Below, one piece after another: positions 45,157-54,335 of a stretch of DNA of 64,000 bases. The stretch is from assembly GCF_014652355.1 (NCBI RefSeq), contig NZ_BMYQ01000003.1, positions 1 to 64,000 of the forward strand, read 5' to 3'. Both the position numbers and the translations under genes were made by a program. Each line of letters starts with the position of its first letter. Within the stretch, counting starts at the first letter, position 1. The notes beneath the pieces are model-generated. The model worked only from the letters and a program-made list of their open reading frames with translations, made no database searches and was not told where the DNA came from. The stretch comes from Gemmobacter lanyuensis. GTDB lineage: Bacteria; Pseudomonadota; Alphaproteobacteria; Rhodobacterales; Rhodobacteraceae.

Positions 45157-46029
45157 CAGGTTGATCCGGGCGCCCTGCGAGTGGTCGAGGCGGTGGCCCG
45201 CCATGGCACGCTGACACGGGCCGGGGCCGCCATGGGGATGAGCCAGCCTGCCATCAGCTATCAGCTGCGCCGGATCGAAGAGCGGCTGGGGACGGCGCTT
45301 TTTGAACGCGGGTCGGGGGGCTGCCGTCCCACCGCGGCGGGCGAGGTTCTGCTGCGCGCACTGCTGCCGGCGCTGGCGCAGATCGACGCGGCGCTGGCGG
45401 AGGTCGCGGCGCTGTCGCGGGCCACGGGGCTGCGCATCCTGACGGATTTCGGCTTTGCGGGGCTGTGGCTCATGCCGCGGCTTGCCGGGTTCCGCAATGC
45501 CCACCCCGAAATCGACGTGCAGATCACTGCCGCGCAGGAAATGGCTATGGCGCGGCCGGGTGAGGTGGCGATCCGATTCGCCCGCGCCGGGGATCTTGGC
45601 GCCGAGGCTTGGCTTTTGATGCCGGAGCGGGTGATGCCGGTCTGCACCCCCGCCTATCTGGCGGCACATGGTCCCATTGCCGACCCGGCGGATCTTGCGC
45701 GCAGGACGCTGCTGCATCTGGATGCCCCGCCCGAGGCGCGCTGGTTCACCTGGGCCAGCTGGTTTGCCACCCAAGGCGTGGTGCGGCCGCGCCGTTCGGG
45801 CGAATTGGGGCTGAACACCTATGACTTCGTGGTGCAGGCGGCCTTGGCCGGGCAGGGGGTGGCGCTGGGGTGGATGCCGCTGATTGCGCCGCATCTGGCC
45901 TCGGGCGCATTGGTGCCGGTGGGGCCGGAAATCATCCGCCCCGATACCGGCTACTGGATCGAGGCGCCGGGGGCTGTGACACCTGCCTTGCAGGCCCTGT
46001 CCGACTGGTTACGCAGAGAAGCATCCTGA
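45154..46029 (+). CDS. LysR-family regulator of choline-sulfate use
   Basis: This 291-aa regulator has an N-terminal HTH (LRVVEAVARHGTLTRAGAAM, then SQPAISYQLRRIEERLGTALFERG) and a GcvA-like periplasmic-binding-fold effector domain (RILTDFGFAGLWLMPRLAGF, MPVCTPAYLAAHGPI). Its position divergent from betC matches choline-sulfate utilisation regulators in proteobacteria. The start codon lies inside a perfect palindrome. The effector is presumably choline-O-sulfate or choline, by position only. It lies 80 bases upstream of the CocE hydrolase gene, so read-through is possible. Confidence 0.88.
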   Translation: MQVDPGALRVVEAVARHGTLTRAGAAMGMSQPAISYQLRRIEERLGTALFERGSGGCRPTAAGEVLLRALLPALAQIDAALAEVAALSRATGLRILTDFGFAGLWLMPRLAGFRNAHPEIDVQITAAQEMAMARPGEVAIRFARAGDLGAEAWLLMPERVMPVCTPAYLAAHGPIADPADLARRTLLHLDAPPEARWFTWASWFATQGVVRPRRSGELGLNTYDFVVQAALAGQGVALGWMPLIAPHLASGALVPVGPEIIRPDTGYWIEAPGAVTPALQALSDWLRREAS

Positions 46030-46109
46030 TTGCGTCAATTCGTGTCGTGGAAGCGCAAGCGGACGGGGGGCAAGGCAATACCCTGAGCCTGGTTTGCAAT
46101 GAGGCTGTC

Positions 46110-48107
46110 ATGATCCCGACCCGAACGACCTTCCCCCATCCGATCACCGAGTTCGAAGACATGGGCATCGTGATGCCCGATGGCACGCGGTTGTCGGCGC
46201 GCGTCTGGATGCCGCAGGACGCCCCGACCCGTCCGGTGCCTGCCGTGCTGGAATATATCCCCTACCGCAAGCGCGACGGCACCTTGCCGCGGGATGAGCT
46301 GATGCACCCCTATGTCGCGGGCCATGGCTATGCCTGCGTACGGGTTGATATCCGCGGCAATGGTGACAGCGAAGGTCTGATGACCGACGAATACAGCCAG
46401 CAGGAAATGGACGATGCCGTCGCGGTGATCGACTGGCTGTCGCAACAGCCCTGGTGCAGCGGCGCCGTGGGGATGATGGGCAAAAGCTGGGGGGGCTTCA
46501 ACTGCCTGCAGGCCGCCTTCAACCAGCCGCCCGCGCTGAAGGCGGTGATTTCGGTCTGTTCCACCAGCGACCGTTTTGCCGATGACATCCACTTCAAGGG
46601 TGGCTGCCTGCTGGGCGAAAATCTGGGATGGGGGGCGGTGATGCTGTCCTTCAGTTCGCGCCCTGCGGACCCTGTGTTGCGGCCCGATTGGCGGCAGGAC
46701 TGGCTGAACCGCCTTGAAAACCAGCCTTTCCTCGCGCCGCAATGGGCCAGCCACCAAAGCCGCGATGCCTATTGGAAGCATGGCTCGATCTGCGAGGATT
46801 GGTCGCGCATGACCATTCCGGTGCTGAACATCGGGGGCTGGGCGGATAATTACATGAACACGCTGGGCAATGTGATGACCCACCACCCCGGCGTGGCGCA
46901 GGGGATCATGGGGCCATGGGTCCACCAATACCCCCACAGCGCCGTCCCCGGACCGCAGATCGGTTTCCTGCAAGAGGCGATCCGCTGGTGGGATTGCTGG
47001 CTGAAGGGCATCGACAACGGGGTGGCGCAGGGGCCGCGCTATCGGGCCTATATGCTCCATTCCGAACCGCCTTCGCCCGCGCCCAGCTTCCGCAAGGGGC
47101 ATTGGGTGGCCGAGGAAAGCTGGCCCTCGCGCCGCGTCACGACCGAGACGCTGACGCTTGCGCCGGGCAGGCTCGGCGGGGTCGCAGAGGCCATGGCCAT
47201 CCCGGTCTGCACGCCGCAGCACCATGGCCTGCACGCGGGCGAGTATTTCCCCATGGGGCTGAGCGCAGAGCTGCCGGGCGACCAGCGCCCCGATGACGCG
47301 CTGGCCGTGTGCTTTGATGGCGAACCGGGTGCGGGGATGGACCTTTTGGGGCAGGCGGTGCTGCGGCTGCGGCTAACCAGCGACCAGCCCTTTGCCCACC
47401 TGATCGCGCGGCTTTGCGACGTGGCGCCCGATGGGTCATCCGTTCGAATCTGCCACGGGATGCTGAACCTGCGCCACCGCGACAGCATGGAAAACCCCAG
47501 CCCCGTCCCGGTCGGCTCGCCGTTCGAGGTGACCTTGACGCTGGACCAGATGGGGTATCGGCTGGCCCCGGGGCACAAGCTGCGGCTGGCGCTGGCCACG
47601 ACCTACTGGCCCTTCACCTGGCCCTCGGCCCGGCCGGCCACGCTGACGGTGCTGGAAGGTAGCCTCGATCTGCCGCGCCATCACGGCAGCACCGGCGACG
47701 AATGGACTCCGCCGCCCGCCGAAACCGCCCCCGCCTGGCGCCATCGGGTGGTGCGCCCCGGCCATTCGACCCGTCGCATCGCGCAGGATCTGATCACCGG
47801 CCATTGGGAACTGATCGTCGAAGAGGACACCGGCGACAATGAGAACCTGACCCATGGCCTGATCAGCGGCGAGACAGTGCGCGAGATCTGGCGCATCCAT
47901 CCGGCCGATCCGCTGTCGGCGCGTGTCGATGTGACCTACGAACAGCGCCTGTCCCGCGGCGACTGGAAGGTGCGGACGCTGGCGGTCTCGCACCTCGAAT
48001 CAACGGCCGCCGAATTGCGCCATTCGGCGCGTCTCGAAGCATGGGAAGGTGAGACTCGGGCCTTTACGCGCGAGTTTTTCGGCAACACCAAGCGCGACCA
48101 GGTGTAA
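46110..48107 (+). CDS. CocE/NonD family hydrolase
   Basis: This 665-aa serine hydrolase is of the cocaine-esterase/X-Pro dipeptidyl-peptidase (S15) group. The alpha/beta hydrolase domain at about 10-330 has YIPYRKRDGTLPRDEL, VDIRGNGDSEG, the nucleophile elbow MMGKSWGGFNCLQ and the His-side GPWVHQYPHSA. The C-terminal jelly-roll domain (PPD C-terminal, FEVTLTLDQMGYRLAPGHKL) is followed by an extra region of about 120 residues not usual for the family. No signal peptide, so cytosolic. ATG 46110 has GAGG at 5 bases. Followed by an ABC importer operon on the same strand, so it probably cleaves an imported ester, amide or peptide (inference). Confidence 0.88.
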   Translation: MIPTRTTFPHPITEFEDMGIVMPDGTRLSARVWMPQDAPTRPVPAVLEYIPYRKRDGTLPRDELMHPYVAGHGYACVRVDIRGNGDSEGLMTDEYSQQEMDDAVAVIDWLSQQPWCSGAVGMMGKSWGGFNCLQAAFNQPPALKAVISVCSTSDRFADDIHFKGGCLLGENLGWGAVMLSFSSRPADPVLRPDWRQDWLNRLENQPFLAPQWASHQSRDAYWKHGSICEDWSRMTIPVLNIGGWADNYMNTLGNVMTHHPGVAQGIMGPWVHQYPHSAVPGPQIGFLQEAIRWWDCWLKGIDNGVAQGPRYRAYMLHSEPPSPAPSFRKGHWVAEESWPSRRVTTETLTLAPGRLGGVAEAMAIPVCTPQHHGLHAGEYFPMGLSAELPGDQRPDDALAVCFDGEPGAGMDLLGQAVLRLRLTSDQPFAHLIARLCDVAPDGSSVRICHGMLNLRHRDSMENPSPVPVGSPFEVTLTLDQMGYRLAPGHKLRLALATTYWPFTWPSARPATLTVLEGSLDLPRHHGSTGDEWTPPPAETAPAWRHRVVRPGHSTRRIAQDLITGHWELIVEEDTGDNENLTHGLISGETVREIWRIHPADPLSARVDVTYEQRLSRGDWKVRTLAVSHLESTAAELRHSARLEAWEGETRAFTREFFGNTKRDQV

Positions 48108-48146
48108 GGAAAAAGCGACCTTAACCCCGGAAAAATAATCATTTAC

Positions 48147-48170
48147 GCGTGGGCCAACTTCGGCCCATGC
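48147..48170 (+). promoter_or_regulatory. Stem-loop between the CocE gene and the binding-protein gene
   Basis: GCGTGGGCC pairs with GGCCCATGC (one G-U) around AACTTC, 36 bases before the next start codon. Such hairpins often stabilise binding-protein mRNA; a promoter role was not resolved. Confidence 0.35.
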
Positions 48171-48206
48171 TGACAAAAAACAACGAACACTGTCAGGGAG
48201 ACTGAA

Positions 48207-49793
48207 ATGAAAGACGATCTCGCCAAGTTGGTGGCGCTTGTCGACAACGGCGGACTGAACCGCCGGGCCTTTCTTGGACGCACCGCTGCCTTCGGTCTGG
48301 CGGCGGCTTTGGGGACCACGGTCATGCCCGGTCTGGCCCGCGCTGAAGAGCCCAAAAAGGGCGGCGTGCTGAAGGTCGGTCTCGGCGGCGGTGAAAGCAC
48401 CGATGCGCTGGACCCGGGTCTGGCCGATGGTCCCGCTTCGTTCAACGTGAACCGCCAGTGGGGCGATACCATCATCAACGTGGGCCCCACCAAAGAGCTG
48501 GAGCCGCGTCTGGCCGAAAGCTTTGAGAGCAACGAAGATTCCTCGGTCTGGACCTTCAAGATCCGCAAGGGCGTGAAGTTCCACGACGGTTCCGAGATGA
48601 CGGTCGAGGACGTGGTCGCCACTTTCAAGCGCCATTCGGATGAGAACGCCAAGTCCGGCGCCTATGGCATCATGCAGGGCATCAAGGACATCAAGGCCGA
48701 TGGCGACAATGTCGTTTTCACGCTCAGCTCGGGCAATGCCGACCTGCCGTATCTGCTGGCCGACTATCACCTGGTCGTGCAGCCGAAGGGTGGCGTGGAC
48801 AACCCCAACGCCGGCATCGGCACCGGCCCCTACAAGATCGTCACCGCCGAGCCGGGCGTCCGCTATGTCTTTGAAAAGAATGCGGATGACTGGGATACCA
48901 CGCGCGGCCACTATGACCGGGTCGAATTCGTCATCATCAATGATACCACCGCCCGCACCGCCGCCCTGCAATCGGGCCAGGTGCATATGATCAATCGGGT
49001 TGATCCGAAGGTCGCAAAACTGCTGTCGCGTGCCCCGGGCGTGCAGGTCAAAAACGTCTCGGGTCCCGGCCACTACGTCTTCATCATGCATTGCGACAAG
49101 GCGCCCTTCGACAACAAGGACCTGCGGCTCGCGCTCAAATACGCGATCAACCGGCAAGAGATGGTGGACAAGATCCTCGATGGCTACGGGTCGGTCGGTA
49201 ATGATATTCCGATCAACAAATCCTATCCGTTCTTCGACGAAACCCTGCCGCAGCGCGAATTCGATCTGGCCAAGGCGGCCGAACATTACAAGGCCAGCGG
49301 CCATGACGGCAGCCCGATCGAGCTGATCGTGGCCGACGGCGCCTTCCCCGGCGCGGTCGATGCGGCAGCCCTGTTCCAGGCCAGCGCCAAGCAGGCGGGC
49401 ATCCCGCTGGAAATCAAGCGCGTGCCGGATGATGGGTATTGGTCGGATGTCTGGAACGTCAAACCCTTCTGCGCAAGCTATTGGGGCGGGCGTCCGGTGC
49501 AGGACCAGATGTATTCGACTGCCTATCTGTCGACCGCGGACTGGAACGACACCAAGTTCTTCAACAAGGAATTTGACGCGCTGATCGAAGCCGCGCGCGC
49601 CGAAACCGATGAGGGCAAGCGCAAGGAGATCTACTCCAAATGCGCGCATATCCTCTGGGAAGAAGGCGGCGTGATCTGCCCGATGTTCAACGACTTCATC
49701 GACGGGGTCAGCGATACGGTCGCGGGCTGGATCGAGGATCCGAACCTCGATCAGATGAACGGCTTTGCGTCGGCCAAGACCTGGTTCGCCTGA
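48207..49793 (+). CDS. ABC transporter substrate-binding protein, peptide/nickel family
   Basis: This 528-aa periplasmic SBP is of family 5 (DppA/OppA type). The N-terminus carries a twin-arginine signal (NRRAFLGRTAAFGLAAALG), so export is probably by Tat in folded form. Family blocks include LEPRLAESFESNEDSSVWTF, IRKGVKFHDGSEMTVEDVVA and GTGPYKIVTAEPGVRY. It is the first gene of a four-gene importer (SBP, two permeases, fused ATPase). The ligand cannot be read from sequence; the CocE hydrolase upstream suggests small peptides or ester/amide compounds. Confidence 0.93.
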   Translation: MKDDLAKLVALVDNGGLNRRAFLGRTAAFGLAAALGTTVMPGLARAEEPKKGGVLKVGLGGGESTDALDPGLADGPASFNVNRQWGDTIINVGPTKELEPRLAESFESNEDSSVWTFKIRKGVKFHDGSEMTVEDVVATFKRHSDENAKSGAYGIMQGIKDIKADGDNVVFTLSSGNADLPYLLADYHLVVQPKGGVDNPNAGIGTGPYKIVTAEPGVRYVFEKNADDWDTTRGHYDRVEFVIINDTTARTAALQSGQVHMINRVDPKVAKLLSRAPGVQVKNVSGPGHYVFIMHCDKAPFDNKDLRLALKYAINRQEMVDKILDGYGSVGNDIPINKSYPFFDETLPQREFDLAKAAEHYKASGHDGSPIELIVADGAFPGAVDAAALFQASAKQAGIPLEIKRVPDDGYWSDVWNVKPFCASYWGGRPVQDQMYSTAYLSTADWNDTKFFNKEFDALIEAARAETDEGKRKEIYSKCAHILWEEGGVICPMFNDFIDGVSDTVAGWIEDPNLDQMNGFASAKTWFA

Positions 49794-49796
49794 TCC

Positions 49797-50756
49797 ATGG
49801 CGCATCCGGTGATGAAAATGGTTGCCCAGCGCGTTGCGCTGGGCCTCCTCCTGCTTCTGGCGGCGTCTGTGCTGATCTTTGTCGGCACGCAGATCCTGCC
49901 GGGAGATGTGGCGCAATCCATTCTGGGCCAGTCGGCCACCCCTGAAACCCTTGCCAACCTGCGCGCCGAGCTGGGCCTGAATGAGCCCGCGCTCTCACGC
50001 TATTTCACCTGGCTGGGCGGGATCCTGCACGGTGATCTGGGCACAGCCCTTTCCAATGGCGAGCCGATTGGCCCCGCCTTGGGCAAGCGTTTGGCCAATA
50101 CGTTGTTCCTGGCGGGGGCTGCCGCGGTGATCGCGGTGCCGCTGGCGGTGCTGCTGGGCCTTGTTTCGGTGCGCTATCGCAACCGCTGGCCCGACAAGGT
50201 GATTTCCGCCGTCACGCTGGCCACCATTTCGGTGCCTGAATTCCTGCTGGGCTATATCGTCGTCTTTTACCTTGCGGTGGAATGGCGGCTGCTGCCCTCG
50301 CTTTCGACGGTTTATGACGGCATGGCGCTGTCCGAACGTCTTTACGCCGTCGGCCTGCCGGTCATCGTGCTGGTGCTGGCCGTGCTGGGCCACATGATGC
50401 GGATGACCCGTGCGGCCATCCTGAACGTGATGCAATCGGCCTATATCGAAACGGCCGAGCTGAAGGGCCTGCGCCCCTTCGCCATCATCGCCAAACACGC
50501 CTTTCCGAACGCCATCGCCCCCGTTGTGAACGTGGTGATGATCAACCTTGCCTATCTCGTGGTGGGCGTGGTCGTGGTCGAGGTGGTCTTCGTCTACCCC
50601 GGCATGGGGCAATATCTGGTGGACCATGTTGCCAAACGTGACGTGCCCGTGGTGCAGGCCTGCGGTCTGGTCTTTGCGGGCGTCTATATCGGTCTGAACC
50701 TTGTGGCAGATATCGTATCCATCCTGGCCAATCCCCGTCTGAGGCATCCGAAATGA
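49797..50756 (+). CDS. ABC transporter permease, DppB type
   Basis: This 319-aa inner-membrane permease has about six TM helices. The N-terminal helix and loop (LLLLAASVLIFVGTQILPGD) are typical of DppB/OppB. The EAA loop that contacts the ATPase is TAELKGLRPFAIIAKHAFPN. It starts 3 bases after the binding-protein stop and overlaps the second permease gene by four bases (ATGA). Role: one half of the translocation pore for the imported substrate. Confidence 0.94.
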   Translation: MAHPVMKMVAQRVALGLLLLLAASVLIFVGTQILPGDVAQSILGQSATPETLANLRAELGLNEPALSRYFTWLGGILHGDLGTALSNGEPIGPALGKRLANTLFLAGAAAVIAVPLAVLLGLVSVRYRNRWPDKVISAVTLATISVPEFLLGYIVVFYLAVEWRLLPSLSTVYDGMALSERLYAVGLPVIVLVLAVLGHMMRMTRAAILNVMQSAYIETAELKGLRPFAIIAKHAFPNAIAPVVNVVMINLAYLVVGVVVVEVVFVYPGMGQYLVDHVAKRDVPVVQACGLVFAGVYIGLNLVADIVSILANPRLRHPK

Positions 50757-51571
50757 CCCGGCTTCCTGTTTCTGCTCTGGTCGGGTTGTCTTTCACCTCG
50801 GCCTATTTCCTCGCGGCGCTGTTCGCACCGCTGATCGCCCCCTATGGCATGGCCGAAATCGTCGGCGACAGCTGGGAGCCGTCCTCGGCCCAGTTTTGGC
50901 TGGGTACCGACAGTATCGGGCGCGATCTGATGTCGCGCATGATCTGGGGCGGGCGGACGACCATCTTTGTTGCGGCCTGTGCCACGCTTCTGTCCTTTGG
51001 CCTTGGGTCGATCCTTGGCTTCTTTGCTGCGGTCCGCGGGGGCTGGGTGGATCAGGTACTGTCACGGCTGGTCGATCTGATGATGTCGATCCCCTCGCTC
51101 ATTTCCGCGCTGGTGATCTTGTCGGTGATGCCGGTGACGCTGCCGGTGCTGATCCTGGTGATGGGGGTGCTGGACAGTACCCGGGTTTTCCGCTTGGCGC
51201 GTGCCGTCGCGGTGGATATTGCCGTGATGGATTATGTTGAGGCTGCGCGGTTGCGCGGGGAAAAACAGGCCTGGATCATCTTCCGCGAAATTCTGCCCAA
51301 TGCCCTGTCACCGTTGGTGGCGGAAATGGGGCTGCGCTTCATCTTTGCGGTGCTGTTCATTTCCACTCTGTCTTTCCTTGGGCTGGGTGTGCAGCCGCCG
51401 ATGGCTGACTGGGGCGGTATCGTGAAGGAAAACAAGGAGGGCATCGTCTACGGCATCCCTGCCGCACTGATCCCTGCCTTTGCCATCGCGACGCTGGCGA
51501 TTTCGGTGAACCTTGTTGCCGACTGGGTGCTGAACCGCACTTCCAGCCTGAAAGGAGGCCGTGGTGCCTGA
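50753..51571 (+). CDS. ABC transporter permease, DppC type
   Basis: This 272-aa permease has the N-terminal AALFAPLIAPYGMAEIVGDS and FWLGTDSIGRDLMSRMIWG motifs of DppC/OppC. The EAA loop is YVEAARLRGEKQAWIIFREI, followed by LPNALSPLVAEMG. About six TM helices. Translationally coupled to both the DppB-type gene (4-base overlap) and the ATPase gene (its stop lies inside the ATPase start region). It forms the second half of the pore. Confidence 0.94.
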   Translation: MTRLPVSALVGLSFTSAYFLAALFAPLIAPYGMAEIVGDSWEPSSAQFWLGTDSIGRDLMSRMIWGGRTTIFVAACATLLSFGLGSILGFFAAVRGGWVDQVLSRLVDLMMSIPSLISALVILSVMPVTLPVLILVMGVLDSTRVFRLARAVAVDIAVMDYVEAARLRGEKQAWIIFREILPNALSPLVAEMGLRFIFAVLFISTLSFLGLGVQPPMADWGGIVKENKEGIVYGIPAALIPAFAIATLAISVNLVADWVLNRTSSLKGGRGA

Positions 51572-53207
51572 TCCGCAACACCCTTTGCTCGATATCCGCA
51601 ATCTGGTGATCGAGGCGACGAGCTATCCGCCCGGCGAACCGCCCAAGACTGTAACCCTGGTGCATGGCGTGTCGCTGACGCTGGAAAAGGGCAAGGTTCT
51701 GGGCCTGATCGGCGAAAGTGGCGCCGGGAAATCGACCATCGGGCTGTCGTCCATGGCCTATGGGCGCGGTGGCGTCCGCATCACTGGCGGTGAGGTCATC
51801 CTGAACGGGCGTGACATCCTGAAGGGGGGCGCCGCCGGCTTGCGGGCGCTGCGCGGGCGCGAGGTGACCTATGTCGCCCAATCCGCCGCCGCGGCCTTCA
51901 ACCCCGCCAAACCCTTGATGGAGCAGGTGATCGAGACGACCCTGTCCCACGGCCTCATGTCACGGGCCGAGGCCGAGGTGCGGGCGGTGGACCTGTTCCG
52001 TCAGCTGGGCCTGCCCAACCCCGAAACGATCGGGCGGCGCTTTCCGCATCAGGTTTCGGGCGGGCAGCTGCAGCGGGTGATGACGGCGATGGCGCTCTGC
52101 CCCAAACCTGATCTGGTGATCTTTGACGAACCGACCACCGCGCTGGATGTGACCACGCAGATCGACGTTCTGGCGGCGATCAAGCGCGCGATCCATGAAA
52201 CCGGGGTGGCGGCGCTTTACATCACCCATGATCTTGCCGTGGTGGCGCAGGTGGCCGATGATATCATGGTGCTGCGCCATGGCCGGACCGTGGAATATGG
52301 CAGCGTGCAGCAGGTGATCGAGGCCCCGCGCGAGGCCTATACCCAGGCGCTGGTGTCGGTGCGGTCGATCGACCATGTTGAAAAGCCCGAGGCGCCGCCG
52401 CTTCTGTCGATCCAGAATGTGACGGCGCGCTACAAGGGCACGAATTTCGACGTGCTGAAGAACGTCTCGGTCGATCTGCCCGCCGGGCAGACGCTGGCCG
52501 TGGTGGGAGAGAGCGGTTCGGGGAAATCGACGCTGGCGCGGGTGATCACCGGGCTTTTGCCGCTGGGGCAGGGGCGGATCAGCTTTGACGGGCGGGTGCT
52601 GTCGCCCGATCTGGCGGGGCGCGCGCCCGAGGATCTGCGCCAGTTGCAGATGATCTATCAGATGGCCGATGTGGCGATGAACCCGCGTCAGACGGTGGGG
52701 ACCATCATCGGGCGGCCGCTGGAATTCTACTTCGGGCTGCGGGGTGAGGCGAAGCGGCAGCGCGTGCAGGAATTGCTCGACCAGATCGAAATGGGGGCGG
52801 GCTTTGCCGACCGCTATCCGGCAGAGCTTTCGGGTGGGCAGAAGCAACGCGTCTGCATCGCGCGGGCGCTGGCGGCGAAGCCCAAGCTGATCATCTGCGA
52901 TGAGGTGACCAGCGCGCTCGACCCGCTGGTGGCGGATGGCATCCTGAAGCTTTTGCTGGATCTGCAGGCGCGGGAAGGGGTGGCCTATCTTTTCATCACC
53001 CATGACCTTGCCACGGTGAAGGCGATTGCCGACCGGATTGCCGTGATGTTCAAGGGGCAGGTGCAGCGCTATGGCACCAAGACCGATGTTCTGGCACCGC
53101 CCTATGATGAGTACACGGATCTGCTGCTGTCGTCGGTGCCCGAGATGAAGTTGGGCTGGCTGGAGCAGGTGCTTGCCCATCGGCGGATGGAGGGCGCGGG
53201 GAACTGA
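51564..53207 (+). CDS. Fused DppD-DppF-type ABC ATPase
   Basis: This 547-aa protein has two complete nucleotide-binding domains. Domain 1 at about 5-260 has Walker A LIGESGAGKST, signature VSGGQLQRV and Walker B LVIFDEPTTALD. Domain 2 at about 275-540 has Walker A VVGESGSGKST, signature LSGGQKQRV and Walker B LIICDEVTSALD. It replaces the separate DppD and DppF of enteric bacteria. GTG 51564 is preferred, 5 bases after AAAGGAGG; GTG 51561 is too close. Last gene of the importer operon, followed by a hairpin repeat that should end transcription. Confidence 0.94.
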   Translation: MPDPQHPLLDIRNLVIEATSYPPGEPPKTVTLVHGVSLTLEKGKVLGLIGESGAGKSTIGLSSMAYGRGGVRITGGEVILNGRDILKGGAAGLRALRGREVTYVAQSAAAAFNPAKPLMEQVIETTLSHGLMSRAEAEVRAVDLFRQLGLPNPETIGRRFPHQVSGGQLQRVMTAMALCPKPDLVIFDEPTTALDVTTQIDVLAAIKRAIHETGVAALYITHDLAVVAQVADDIMVLRHGRTVEYGSVQQVIEAPREAYTQALVSVRSIDHVEKPEAPPLLSIQNVTARYKGTNFDVLKNVSVDLPAGQTLAVVGESGSGKSTLARVITGLLPLGQGRISFDGRVLSPDLAGRAPEDLRQLQMIYQMADVAMNPRQTVGTIIGRPLEFYFGLRGEAKRQRVQELLDQIEMGAGFADRYPAELSGGQKQRVCIARALAAKPKLIICDEVTSALDPLVADGILKLLLDLQAREGVAYLFITHDLATVKAIADRIAVMFKGQVQRYGTKTDVLAPPYDEYTDLLLSSVPEMKLGWLEQVLAHRRMEGAGN

Positions 53208-53230
53208 GCCCCGCGCGGGATGGTGGGCGG

Positions 53231-53273
53231 CCGGGGCTCTGCCCCGGACCCCGGGATATTTTTGCCAAGATGA
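53231..53273 (+). repeat. Intergenic hairpin + GGATATTTT repeat, copy 4
   Basis: The hairpin CCGGGGC/GCCCCGG with loop TCT is followed by ACCCCGGGATATTTTTGCCA and AGATG. The tail diverges from the other copies after the T run. It lies 24 bases past the ATPase stop, next to the convergent esterase gene. Confidence 0.7.
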
Positions 53274-53279
53274 AAGGGA

Positions 53280-54188
53280 TCAGCCTTGGCCTGTGAGGGG
53301 CAGAAGGCGGTCCAGCAGACGGTCGAAGGCAGCGCGGGCGCGTGGGACTGAGTGGCGCGCGCGCAGCCAACCATGGACCAGCCCTTCATCAAGCAGCCAT
53401 TCGGCGCGGCCCCCGGCCGCGGTGATGTGTCGGGCATAGTCGCGCCCGTCATCGGCCAGCGGGTCGCATTCGGCGCTGGCGACGACGACGGGGGGCAAGC
53501 CGGTGAAATCGGTATCGTCCAGCACATTGGCCGTAGGATCAGGGGTGGCGGGTTCGCGGCCGCCGTGGCGCGCTTGCGCATACCAGACCACATCGGCGCG
53601 GCTGAGCATGGGGGCATTGGCATGAGTCAGGTAGCTGCCCTGATCGCGATTGCCACCAAGGCCGGGGTAGATGAGCAGAAGGCCCCGCAGATCGGCCTGC
53701 CCGCGCAGGGCATGGGCCACCGAGGCGGCCAGCGACCCGCCCGCGGAATCGCCCGCAAGGAGGAGCGGCCCCTGCACCGATGCAGCCACCGCGCGCGCAT
53801 CCTCAAAGGCGGCGGGGTGCAGATGTTCCGGCACCAGCCGGTAATCGGCGCTGATCACCCTGCTGCGTGTCGAGGCGGCGATTTCGGCGCAGACATCATC
53901 GTGGCTGTCGAGCCCGCCGACGACAAAGCCGCCGCCGTGGAAGTAGACGATGGTCACCGGGCCGGGGGCCTCGGGCGTATAGAGACGGCAAGGGACCCCG
54001 GCGACGGTATCATCCCGGCAATCGAGGCCCGCGGGGCGGGGCGCGCGGAAGGCCGCACACATGCGATCATAGACTGCGCGCTGTTCTGCGACCGAGAGGT
54101 CCACGGCGTCGGGCGGGTAGTAGCTGTCGGTCCGGCGGATGAAGGCCCAGGTCGCGGCATCGATTTGGGGATAGGCGGGGTCTGTCAT
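53280..54188 (-). CDS. Alpha/beta hydrolase, HSL-type esterase/lipase
   Basis: This 302-aa enzyme is of the hormone-sensitive-lipase family. The oxyanion motif is YFHGGGFVVGG, the nucleophile elbow LLAGDSAGGSLAAS, the acid lies in SAECDPLADDG and the catalytic His in DEGLVHGWLR. Cytosolic. ATG 54188 follows GAGAGAG; a longer in-frame reading to 54284 looks non-coding. It is convergent with the ABC operon. It probably hydrolyses short-chain acyl esters; the natural substrate is unknown. Confidence 0.9.
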   Translation of the reverse strand: MTDPAYPQIDAATWAFIRRTDSYYPPDAVDLSVAEQRAVYDRMCAAFRAPRPAGLDCRDDTVAGVPCRLYTPEAPGPVTIVYFHGGGFVVGGLDSHDDVCAEIAASTRSRVISADYRLVPEHLHPAAFEDARAVAASVQGPLLLAGDSAGGSLAASVAHALRGQADLRGLLLIYPGLGGNRDQGSYLTHANAPMLSRADVVWYAQARHGGREPATPDPTANVLDDTDFTGLPPVVVASAECDPLADDGRDYARHITAAGGRAEWLLDEGLVHGWLRARHSVPRARAAFDRLLDRLLPLTGQG

Positions 54189-54335
54189 GGGCGGGGCTCT
54201 CTCTGGCGCGGTTTTTTTGAGGCTGCCATGCGGGCGCACGAAAAGATGGCCTGATTTGTCAACCTTTGCGCTCAATTCTGCCAAAAAGCATCCGTATCGC
54301 TGTGTCGAGGGAAACTCTTAGCCTGTGGGGACATC

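Noticed and set aside
43520..45214. Open frame of 564 codons on the plus strand
   Set aside because: It is antisense to the choline-sulfatase gene; the sulfatase frame holds all catalytic motifs.
48000..49916. Open frame of 638 codons on the minus strand
   Set aside because: It is antisense to the ABC binding-protein gene, which has clear family motifs and a ribosome-binding site.
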